Positions 1 to 6,601 of a stretch of DNA of 14,837 bases are shown here, one piece after another. The first letter of the stretch is position 1, and each line of letters begins with the position of its first letter. Origin of the DNA: Patescibacteria group bacterium. Lineage in GTDB: Bacteria > Patescibacteriota > Microgenomatia > UBA10105. The DNA is taken from the NCBI GenBank assembly GCA_003524845.1, contig DQGR01000005.1, positions 2,839 through 17,675 of the forward strand, in the 5' to 3' direction. The notes below the pieces were generated by a model. It was given only the letters and a program-made list of their open reading frames with translations. It was not told where the DNA came from and did not search any database. The position numbers were made by a program, and so were the translations under genes.

Positions 1-2
1 TT

Positions 3-155
3 TCTGCCCTCCCGGTCGTCAGTAAGTCTGAAAATAAACTGCTGGGGATTGTCACTTTCCGCGATGCGATTTCTGTCTATTTGCCGCGCCGGTTGAAGGC
101 GCGCATCCGCCAGGTATTTACGAACGGATTTTCCAGCGAACAGAACTATGGTTGA
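3..155 (+). CDS. C-terminal end of a CBS-domain protein (partial)
   Basis: An open frame enters the window from the left and ends at TGA 153-155. The visible 50 residues include LPVVSKSENKLLGIVTFRDA, which has the look of the last strand-helix of a CBS domain (a hydrophobic 'LPVVD...LLGIVT..DA' pattern). A basic tail with PRRLKARIRQVF follows and the protein then stops, with no membrane segments, so this is not the channel part of a classical MgtE. The frame overlaps the Nramp start codon by 8 bases, so the two genes are probably cotranscribed and translationally coupled. CBS domains bind adenine nucleotides or Mg-ATP and often sense magnesium or energy state. A soluble MgtE_N/CBS-type regulator of the transporter would fit, but the rest of the protein is outside the window, so that is inference. 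Confidence 0.75.
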   Translation, partial: SALPVVSKSENKLLGIVTFRDAISVYLPRRLKARIRQVFTNGFSSEQNYG

Positions 156-1437
156 AACTACGCTTGCCAAAATCAAATTTCCCCGGATCCGGCGGTTTTT
201 TCCGTTTACGATTCTCGCCATCCTCGGGCCGGGACTTATCGCAACTGCCGCTGGCAATGATGCCGGAGGCGTAGCCACCTATGCTTCTGCCGGAGCCCAC
301 TTTGGCCTTTCAATTCTCTGGATCATGACGTTCCTTACCGTTGGTTTTGTGCTGATTCAGGAAATGGCAGCGCGCCTCGGCGCAGCAACCGGTAAAGGTT
401 TTTCTGATTTGGTGCGCGAAAACTTTAGTCTCCGCACTACCATATTTATGATGTCGCTGCTTTTTCTGGGTAATATCGGCCTTGTCGTCTCCGAATTTGC
501 CGGAGTGGCGGCGAGTCTTGAACTTCTGGGAATTACCAAATATATAAGCGTCCCAGTTGGCGCACTTATTATCTGGTTTTTGATTGTCAAAGGAAACTAT
601 CCCAAGGTTGAAAAAATATTTTTACTGATGAGCGGTTTTTTGCTCAGCTATATTTTCGCCGCAGTACTTGCAAAACCGGATTGGAATAGTGTGGCTGTGA
701 ATTTAATTAAACCTACGATCTCCCCTGATCCGGAATTTTTTCTGTTTACCGTAGCTCTCATCGGCACCACAATTGCCCCATTTATGCAGGTGTTTGCGCA
801 ATCTGCGGTAGTTGAGAAGGGGATTACCATGTCTGATTTTAAATATACGCGCCTTGATACCCTCATTGGTACGCTGTTTGCCAATCTGGTTGCTATATTT
901 ATTATTATAGCCACCGCTTCAACGCTGTTTCCCGCAGGGATCCGGATTGAAACCGCAGCCGATGCCGCTACCGCCCTGGTTCCCTTTGCGGGTGAGTTTG
1001 CACGCATACTATTTGCTTTGGGACTTCTAGGAGCTTCTCTCTTAGCAGCCGGAGTCGTCCCGCTCACTACTTCATTTGCGCTGGCCAATGCCTTCGGCTG
1101 GGAGGCGGGAATTAACCGCAGTTTTGAAGAAGCGCCGATTTTTTACGCCATGTTTACGTTTATTATCGTACTTTCAGCCACCATTGTGTTGAGTCCAGCT
1201 TTATCACTCATTAAGCTGCTCGTCGGATTACAAGTCGTCAACGGATTATTATTACCAGTTCAATTATACTTCATGCTCAAACTGGCAAATAATAAAAACC
1301 TGATGGGAAAACATGTCAATCCGGTCTGGTTTAACATTATAGTAATTGCCACAATGATTGTTGTTTCAATCGCCGTACTATTATTTCTTGGTACTTCAAT
1401 TCTGACTTATACTCAAAGTTTACTCACAACAAATTGA
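148..1437 (+). CDS. Nramp (SLC11) family divalent metal transporter, magnesium-type signature
   Basis: A 429-residue integral membrane protein with about 11 hydrophobic segments and the Nramp fold signatures. TM1 is residues 21-45, with GPGLIATAAGNDAGG; TM6 is about 197-222, with IGTTIAPFMQVFAQSA. In manganese/iron Nramp proteins the metal is held by Asp and Asn of a DPGN motif in TM1 and by Met of an 'A-x-x-M-P-H' motif in TM6. Here the Asp is kept (D38), the Asn position is Gly (G41), the Met position is Ala (A210) and the His is Phe (F212). To my knowledge these are the substitutions described for Nramp-related magnesium transporters (NRMT), so Mg2+ import is a better guess than Mn2+ import. 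The ATG at 148 is the only sensible start. No Shine-Dalgarno is visible, which fits coupling to the overlapping upstream CBS gene. Confidence 0.9.
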   Translation: MVETTLAKIKFPRIRRFFPFTILAILGPGLIATAAGNDAGGVATYASAGAHFGLSILWIMTFLTVGFVLIQEMAARLGAATGKGFSDLVRENFSLRTTIFMMSLLFLGNIGLVVSEFAGVAASLELLGITKYISVPVGALIIWFLIVKGNYPKVEKIFLLMSGFLLSYIFAAVLAKPDWNSVAVNLIKPTISPDPEFFLFTVALIGTTIAPFMQVFAQSAVVEKGITMSDFKYTRLDTLIGTLFANLVAIFIIIATASTLFPAGIRIETAADAATALVPFAGEFARILFALGLLGASLLAAGVVPLTTSFALANAFGWEAGINRSFEEAPIFYAMFTFIIVLSATIVLSPALSLIKLLVGLQVVNGLLLPVQLYFMLKLANNKNLMGKHVNPVWFNIIVIATMIVVSIAVLLFLGTSILTYTQSLLTTN

Positions 1438-1448
1438 AAATCATACTA

Positions 1449-1478
1449 TTGACATTCTTACTACTATCCGCTTATGAT
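1449..1478 (+). promoter_or_regulatory. Sigma70-type promoter of the secreted protein gene
   Basis: TTGACA (1449-1454), an 18-base spacer and TATGAT (1473-1478). The -35 is a perfect consensus match and the -10 matches 5 of 6. Transcription would start at about 1484-1486, right at the ATG at 1486. The first ATG of the open frame (1474) lies inside the -10 box and so would not be in the mRNA. This supports a leaderless transcript. Confidence 0.7.
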
Positions 1479-1485
1479 ACTAATT

Positions 1486-4365
1486 ATGCTTAATGATAAA
1501 TTGGTATTCTCTAAAATACTTACTCATTTCTTTATTTTAGTAGTTCTGTTTTCCTCTTTTTCAGTAGCCTACGCGCAAACTCCAAATACGGCAACGCTTC
1601 AGGTAGCAAATAATGCTGATGATGCAAACGAAGATGGCAGCAGCTTTTTTCTCAATGAATCAAACATGTGGATGGGTACTGGATCAACTCCTGCTAAAAG
1701 TTATGCCGGTTTCCGGTTTAGCACCGTCCAAATTCCCCAGGGAGCAGTCATCCAAAGCGCGCGGCTGCAGGTAAAATCCGCTCAAAATCAATGGATTGGT
1801 ATGGAATTTCTGATGTTTGGCGAAGCGGCTAACAATAGTATGGTATTTAGTGCCAGCAGCCGCATGTCGTCCCGGTCACTAACTGGTTCGTTCGTATCTC
1901 ACTATTCTAGTAGTAATTGGACTGCCAACACCTGGTATACACTTGAGGATATTAAAACCACAGTTCAGGAAATAGTGAACCGGCCGGGATGGGCCACGGG
2001 AAATAATCTTTCCATCATACTTAAAGGTACCGGTGGACCATGGGGCAGAAAATTTGTAAAAAGCCGTAATTCCGGCGCGGCCAATGGAGCCAAACTTATT
2101 GTCGAGTATACTGGCGGTGTAACACCATCTCCAACTCCAACCCCAACTCCTGATCCAACGCCAAGTGTGACACCGACACCATCTCCGGTTCCAACACCGA
2201 CGCCCATTCCAGAGCCGAGTGCAACTCCCACACCAAGCCCAACTCCATCAATTACGCCTTCGGCAACTCCGGAACCAAGTGTGACACCAAGTCCGTCACC
2301 TGAACCATCGGTTACACCAACTCCTACTCCCACACCGTCACCGTTACCGACCCCAACACCTACACCAAGTCCGACTGTATCTCCGGTTCCTGGGACTGCA
2401 ACTTCATTTTCAGTGGGTCCAGGTTTTGTAGATGTTATCCCACGGCAGATTGTACGAGCAAATGATGACAAGCTCTATATGTTTGCCGGAGGAGCGGAAA
2501 CTCCGGTAGTGCACGCTTATTGGACCACAGTTCCCGGAACTCCCGCAGACAATACCAATTTAGGCAGTGTTAATTTAGTTACATCAGGGAATCCCATATC
2601 CGTTGACACAGCCTACGACGGAGCAAATATCATTCACGTTTTAATTAATAGTACAAATGGGAGAGTAATTGATTATGTATTTGATATTTCCACCCATACC
2701 TTTAAACCCGGAATAAATGTTTTTACAAATTCAGCTTCCACACCCGTAGAAATTGGTACTTCTGGTCTTTCATCTATGATAGGCTTGGATGGAAAGATTC
2801 ATTTCGCATACCGGTCATCGACAAATTATATTATTCATCAATCTTTCACTTATGATTCTGCAAGCAATACCTTAACTCCAGCTACCTCTGCTTTTCTGGT
2901 AGACACTAACGGTTTCGCGAGCCATCCGTCGATTGCAATTTCTCCTATGGATGGTAGCCTTACTGTATCCTGGATGTCTGAAGCAGTTGATCCACACGTA
3001 ATTAGGGTTCGGAACATGTCAGCATCCGGAGTTTGGGGTGGAGCAACTACCGTAAGTACGGCGCCAGTATGGTCAAGTACAAATTTTGGCTTGAATATTG
3101 ACCAGGGCCCCAGTGTACTGGTGACAAGTGATGGAATTAAGCATTTGGCTTATATGCAGGATTGGGAAAATTTTGGTGGTACGTATGATTACGGAAGAAT
3201 TCATTATGTTAGAAACGACGGGAGCGGGTGGGTAGACCAGGCATTACCGGTCTTTACTCATGATCCTGCACTTGCTAATAACGGCGTTGACATTTATGCA
3301 GTTGGGCATGGCCATCCGAATAATGTCGCCTGTAAGAGCATGGATGATATGTGTACAGTTGCTAGAAATCCAGATGGTACCTGGGCAAACCCTGTGCTTT
3401 TTGCGCACTCAACAACAGGATCATTCGACGCTAGTCCATCTGTTAAATGGGGTGCAGTAGGTTTTAATAGGCCAGAGGCTATTGAGTTTTTATTCTTCAA
3501 GACCCCATATTCTTCACCAACCTTGTATTACGGGCGTCTGGATACTGGTGCAAGTCCATCACCGTCACCAACCGCAACTCCAAGTCCTTCTTCTTCACCA
3601 ACACCATCACCAACTCCCACACCTTCTCCTACTCCGGAATCAAGCGTGACTCCTACACCTGAACCGAGTGTCACACCTACCCCAACTCCCACACCAACTC
3701 CCTCGGCGACTCCAAATCCAGCTGTATCATATGTCCAAAGTGCGCTCTCGGTTGGTAATGGCGGTGAAACCGCACACGCAGTCACGTTACCCACCCCGGT
3801 AATCAGCGGCAACACGGTGATCGTGGCCGTCAGTGTTTGGGGAGAAGGGGGTACTGGGCAAACAACTTCACTGACTGACAATTTTGGCAACACATATAGC
3901 AAAGTAGTCCAGCACCCTGATCCTGCCAGTGGAAACTCAAACGTCAGTATTTGGTATGCCACAAATGTCATTGGTGGAACCAGTTTCACCGCTACGGCTC
4001 ACAGTGCAAGTTCGCACTATATTACCATTGCCGCGCACGAATATAGCGGGATTTTAACCAATGGAATTGACCAAGTGGCGCATAATGGTGGTACCGGAAC
4101 AGCAGCTTCAAGTGGCAATGTTTCAACCACAACGGACAACGAGTTACTTTTTGTCGCCTTTTTACATGAGGATGCTGCAAACATCAACGCGACCGCTGGT
4201 ACTGGTTTTACCCTGAGACAAAAATACACGAGCGGTGCACAGGAGCCGCTATTTACCGAAGACGGATTTGCTCCAACTTCAGGCATTTATAACGGCGCAC
4301 TAACCTTTGCTTCCAACCCACAAGGAGGTTGGGAAGGGGCGATCGCCACGTTTAGACTTCAATAG
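1486..4365 (+). CDS. Large secreted multidomain protein: DNRLRE-like domain, Pro/Thr linkers, propeller-like and C-terminal beta domains
   Basis: About 959 residues from ATG 1486; the frame is also open from ATG 1474, but that codon lies in the promoter -10 box. Residue numbers below count from 1474. Residues 1-34 form a Sec signal peptide: a short basic start, the hydrophobic stretch ILVVLFSSFS and an AYA|Q cleavage site. Residues about 37-214 resemble DNRLRE-type extracellular domains (YAGFRFSTVQIPQGAVIQSA, then a late conserved 'NNLSIILKG'). A Pro/Thr/Ser linker of about 90 residues follows. Residues about 310-690 contain repeated beta-rich segments with 'DGKIHFAYR', 'DGSLTVSWMS' and 'DGIKHLAYMQ' motifs, suggesting a sialidase-like propeller. 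A second linker (about 692-749) leads to a C-terminal beta domain ending in GGWEGAIATFRLQ. No sortase motif or membrane anchor is visible. Substrate and function are unknown; adhesion or polysaccharide binding is only a guess. Confidence 0.85.
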   Translation: MLNDKLVFSKILTHFFILVVLFSSFSVAYAQTPNTATLQVANNADDANEDGSSFFLNESNMWMGTGSTPAKSYAGFRFSTVQIPQGAVIQSARLQVKSAQNQWIGMEFLMFGEAANNSMVFSASSRMSSRSLTGSFVSHYSSSNWTANTWYTLEDIKTTVQEIVNRPGWATGNNLSIILKGTGGPWGRKFVKSRNSGAANGAKLIVEYTGGVTPSPTPTPTPDPTPSVTPTPSPVPTPTPIPEPSATPTPSPTPSITPSATPEPSVTPSPSPEPSVTPTPTPTPSPLPTPTPTPSPTVSPVPGTATSFSVGPGFVDVIPRQIVRANDDKLYMFAGGAETPVVHAYWTTVPGTPADNTNLGSVNLVTSGNPISVDTAYDGANIIHVLINSTNGRVIDYVFDISTHTFKPGINVFTNSASTPVEIGTSGLSSMIGLDGKIHFAYRSSTNYIIHQSFTYDSASNTLTPATSAFLVDTNGFASHPSIAISPMDGSLTVSWMSEAVDPHVIRVRNMSASGVWGGATTVSTAPVWSSTNFGLNIDQGPSVLVTSDGIKHLAYMQDWENFGGTYDYGRIHYVRNDGSGWVDQALPVFTHDPALANNGVDIYAVGHGHPNNVACKSMDDMCTVARNPDGTWANPVLFAHSTTGSFDASPSVKWGAVGFNRPEAIEFLFFKTPYSSPTLYYGRLDTGASPSPSPTATPSPSSSPTPSPTPTPSPTPESSVTPTPEPSVTPTPTPTPTPSATPNPAVSYVQSALSVGNGGETAHAVTLPTPVISGNTVIVAVSVWGEGGTGQTTSLTDNFGNTYSKVVQHPDPASGNSNVSIWYATNVIGGTSFTATAHSASSHYITIAAHEYSGILTNGIDQVAHNGGTGTAASSGNVSTTTDNELLFVAFLHEDAANINATAGTGFTLRQKYTSGAQEPLFTEDGFAPTSGIYNGALTFASNPQGGWEGAIATFRLQ
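2119..2394 (+). repeat. Low-complexity Pro/Thr/Ser linker-coding repeat 1
   Basis: Degenerate CCN-ACN/AGT codon repeats encode (T/S)P units of the type TPTPTPTP with occasional Glu, Asp or Val. It separates the DNRLRE-like domain from the propeller-like domain of the secreted protein. The third codon positions vary (CCA, CCG, CCT, CCC), so this is a protein-level repeat kept by selection rather than a fresh DNA microsatellite. Confidence 0.9.
3550..3720 (+). repeat. Low-complexity Pro/Thr/Ser linker-coding repeat 2
   Basis: A second, shorter TP/SP-rich linker, about 57 codons, in the same secreted protein. It joins the propeller-like region to the C-terminal beta domain. Its composition is like that of linker 1. 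Confidence 0.9.
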
Positions 4366-4390
4366 TTTTGAATATTCTTGAACCTACTGA

Positions 4391-4418
4391 TTGACAGCCT
4401 TTTAGTTTCTGATATACT
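4391..4418 (+). promoter_or_regulatory. Promoter of the thrS-infC-rpmI-rplT operon
   Basis: TTGACA (4391-4396), a 16-base spacer and TATACT (4413-4418). Transcription would start near 4425, giving an untranslated leader of about 230 nt before thrS that contains an intrinsic terminator. Confidence 0.7.
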
Positions 4419-4424
4419 GTGTTT

Positions 4425-4654
4425 TATCTTTCTGATTGGAATTCTTAAAAATTCCAGAAATGAGACTTCACCAATCTCACAGGAAAGCGTTTCCCTAAAC
4501 GAAATAGGGTAAATTAAGAACCGTTTTTCCATTCGCTGGAACCTTTCTCTGAAATTCAGGGGAGCGAATGTAAGAACGGTTTTTTGTGTTAATGTTTGAG
4601 TTGAAGTACAACTATATCCCCTCCGAGGTAGAATTTATTAAGTAAGGAACTATT
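4425..4654 (+). promoter_or_regulatory. Structured thrS mRNA leader with internal terminator (probable attenuator)
   Basis: This fills the 289-base gap between the secreted-protein gene and thrS. From the promoter on it folds into a series of hairpins: GGAATT/AATTCC (4438-4455); TGAGA/TCTCA (about 4460-4479) with loop CTTCACCAA, which contains the Thr codon ACC; GGAAA/TTTCC (4482-4494); and CCCTA/TAGGG (4493-4509). A long terminator hairpin follows at 4519-4585. A possible alternative pairing is GGAAAGCG (4482-4489) with CGTTTTTCC (4522-4530), which would break the terminator's left arm. A bulge reading TGGAACC (4537-4543) matches the T-box bulge consensus UGGNACC. A promoter, terminator and tRNA-synthetase gene in this order suggest transcription attenuation. 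The sensed signal is not established. Confidence 0.5.
4519..4585 (+). terminator. Intrinsic terminator within the thrS leader
   Basis: The left arm is AACCGTTTTTCCATTCGCT (4519-4537). The right arm is AGCGAATG-TAAG-AACGGTT (4563-4581), pairing over the whole length with one mismatch and one G-U. A T run follows at 4580-4585. The apex carries a second helix (4545-4552 with 4556-4563). The terminator lies between the operon promoter and the thrS start, so read-through is needed for thrS expression unless another promoter exists. Confidence 0.75.
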
Positions 4655-6055
4655 ATGAGCAAAAGTGATTTGTTAGACCATAAAAAAATCGGCCAAATAC
4701 AGGAGTTGTTTTTCACTGATGAAATTGCTCCTGGAGCGCCCTTTTGGCTTCCAAAAGGTATGGTTATTTTTAGAGAGTTGGAAAAATACATAAGAGAACT
4801 CACCGAAAAGGCAGGATATGTAGAAACCTCAACTCCTATAATGGTAAAGAACCATTTATTTAAGCAATCTGGCCATTGGGAAAAATTTGGTGAACATAAT
4901 ATGTACAATCTCCCTATCTATGAAGACGATGAGATTTTGTTAATTGATAAAAAAATTAAAGAAAAAAATGTGGAAATTGCAAAACGACTTAAAACCTTAT
5001 CAACTCATGTTTCTTCATTTGAACTTCCAATAGATTTAGATTCAAAAAAGATAAGCATTACTATAATTTTGCTCGATAAACAAAATGGAAAATATTCATA
5101 TAGACTTCCCGTAAATTATTCGCTCAAACCTATGAATTGTCCTGGTTCAACCGTCTTATACAGATTTAAAACGCGAAGTTATAAAGAGCTACCCTTACGC
5201 TTATCAGAGATTGGTCGGCTGCACAGGAGAGAAAAATCAGGAGAGGTAAATGGACTCCTTAGAGTCCGACAAATAACAATGGACGATGCTCACATTTACA
5301 CAACTGAAGATCAAATACTAAACGAGGTTTCGGAAATCCTAGACATGATGATCGCATTTTATAAAAGTTTTGGATTTAAATATGAATTTCGTCTTGCAAC
5401 TAGACCTGAAATAAGAGCTGGCACCGATGACAACTGGACCAAAGCGGAAAAAGATCTAGAACTAGCTCTCAAAAGAAAAAAACTTCGCTTTGGTGATAAA
5501 AAGGGAGATGGGGCTTTTTATGGTCCTAAAATTGACGTCCACATAAAAGATTCTCAAAACCGTGAGTGGCAGTTAGCCACTGTACAGCTCGATTTTCACC
5601 AACCGGAAGCATTTAAACTTGTATATACTGATAAAAATGGTAAGGAAAAACGGCCGGTAATGATTCATAGAGCCATATTTGGTTCCTTTGAACGATTTAT
5701 TGCAATTTTGACAGAGCACTATCAAGGTAAATTTCCGCTTTGGCTTTCGCCAGTCCAAGTGACACTGGTTCCCATTGCTGAGCGACATGTGGCTTTCACA
5801 CGCCGTTTGCAAGAGGTCCTCTTGCAAAGAGGTATTCGCGTCGAACTCGACTCGAGAGCAGAATCGATGCAAAACAAAATTCGCGCGGCTACATTGCAAA
5901 AAGTGCCGTTTATCGGTATAATGGGTGATAAAGAAATTGCGGCGCAACCGCCGTCTATTTCAATTCGAGGGCGTGATAATAAATCTCACGTACTCACAGT
6001 AACTGAGTTTATAACTCAATTACGAAACGACATTGAGACCAAAATTCAATCGTAA
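4655..6055 (+). CDS. thrS: Threonine--tRNA ligase, short form without TGS and editing domains
   Basis: A 466-residue class II aminoacyl-tRNA synthetase that charges tRNA-Thr. The protein starts directly at the catalytic core: residues 8-34 are DHKKIGQIQELFF...APGAPFWLPKG, which in full-length bacterial ThrRS (about 640 residues) follows roughly 240 residues of TGS and editing domains. Motif 1 ends at P61, motif 2 is RLSEIGRLHRREKSGEV (182-198), and motif 3 is HRAIFGSFERF (338-348). The three zinc ligands of the threonine pocket are present: C162 in KPMNCPG, H213 in DDAHIY and H338. The anticodon-binding domain is about 362-460. An extra segment of roughly 65 residues (about 87-153) lies between HNMYNLPI and YSLKPMNCPG. 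A Shine-Dalgarno AAGGA (4644-4648) sits six bases before ATG. Hand counts suggest the first three quarters are much more A+T-rich than the anticodon-binding part. Confidence 0.93.
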   Translation: MSKSDLLDHKKIGQIQELFFTDEIAPGAPFWLPKGMVIFRELEKYIRELTEKAGYVETSTPIMVKNHLFKQSGHWEKFGEHNMYNLPIYEDDEILLIDKKIKEKNVEIAKRLKTLSTHVSSFELPIDLDSKKISITIILLDKQNGKYSYRLPVNYSLKPMNCPGSTVLYRFKTRSYKELPLRLSEIGRLHRREKSGEVNGLLRVRQITMDDAHIYTTEDQILNEVSEILDMMIAFYKSFGFKYEFRLATRPEIRAGTDDNWTKAEKDLELALKRKKLRFGDKKGDGAFYGPKIDVHIKDSQNREWQLATVQLDFHQPEAFKLVYTDKNGKEKRPVMIHRAIFGSFERFIAILTEHYQGKFPLWLSPVQVTLVPIAERHVAFTRRLQEVLLQRGIRVELDSRAESMQNKIRAATLQKVPFIGIMGDKEIAAQPPSISIRGRDNKSHVLTVTEFITQLRNDIETKIQS

Positions 6056-6593
6056 ACCAGATCCCAGTCGCAAGTTCTACCGCTTGAATTATTTTATTCA
6101 AGCGCGTGAGGTGCGACTTTTAGACCAGAACGGTAAGCAAATTGGGGTTGTCACGAAAGAAGAGGCGCTTAAAAAAGGGAGAGAGCTGGGTATTGATGTA
6201 GTGGAAATTGCGCCAAACGCGTCTCCACCGGTCGCCCGGCTCATTGATTTTAAGAAATTTAAATATCTGGAAGCGCGCAAATCACGCGAGGAAAAGAAAA
6301 AAACTAAGAATGTTTCAGTCAAGGAAATCCGCTTACGACCGTTTATCGGCGAACATGATCTGGAAATCCGACGGGAGCAGGCACAGGAATTTTTGACCGA
6401 CGGCAATCAGGTGAAAATCGCAATTCCGTTTCGGGGCCGGGAAATCACCCGCAAAGAATTTGGATTTGGGGTCATCAAGCGTTTTCTGGAGCTTTTAAAA
6501 GATCAGAAAGTGGTCCGGGAACCGCATTTTGAAGGCAGAGTTCTAGTTACGATGATTGCGCCTGATAAGAAAAGTCGAACTGCAACTACTTGA
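6033..6593 (+). CDS. infC: Translation initiation factor IF-3
   Basis: IF-3 binds the 30S subunit, keeps subunits apart and checks the start codon and initiator tRNA. The N-domain (about residues 18-85) has YFIQAREVRLLDQNGKQIGV and VVEIAPNASPPVARLIDF. A lysine-rich linker (KSREEKKKTK) follows, then the C-domain (about 95-180: VKEIRLRPFIGEHDLEIR, GNQVKIAIPFRGRE, EGRVLVTMIAP). There is no ATG in frame. The candidate starts are TTG 6033 (186 residues, overlapping thrS by 23 bases) and TTG 6084 (169 residues, leaving MNYFIQAREV); neither has a Shine-Dalgarno. Non-ATG starts are common for infC (AUU in E. coli) and allow self-regulation, because IF-3 discriminates against rare start codons. The gene is coupled to thrS. 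Confidence 0.95.
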   Translation: MRPKFNRKPDPSRKFYRLNYFIQAREVRLLDQNGKQIGVVTKEEALKKGRELGIDVVEIAPNASPPVARLIDFKKFKYLEARKSREEKKKTKNVSVKEIRLRPFIGEHDLEIRREQAQEFLTDGNQVKIAIPFRGREITRKEFGFGVIKRFLELLKDQKVVREPHFEGRVLVTMIAPDKKSRTATT

Positions 6594-6601
6594 ACCCATG
6601 A

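Noticed and set aside
648..1088. Antisense open frame of 146 residues within the Nramp gene
   Set aside because: It lies wholly inside a well-supported membrane protein gene, has no family features and no ribosome binding site.
1965..2471. Antisense frame of 168 residues rich in Gly-Val repeats
   Set aside because: It is the complement of the Pro/Thr linker codons of the secreted protein; the repetitive GVGVGV is a reading-frame shadow.
4460..4498. Short ORF MRLHQSHRKAFP in the thrS leader as a Thr attenuator peptide
   Set aside because: It has no Thr codon, no Shine-Dalgarno and two His codons, so it does not fit thrS control in the way the Phe leader fits pheST. A chance ORF is more likely.
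4391..4590. 6S RNA or another standard small RNA between the secreted-protein gene and thrS
   Set aside because: The promoter-to-terminator length of about 160 nt is suggestive, but the hairpins do not form one long closed rod, and no family motif was recognised. An attenuated thrS leader is the simpler reading.
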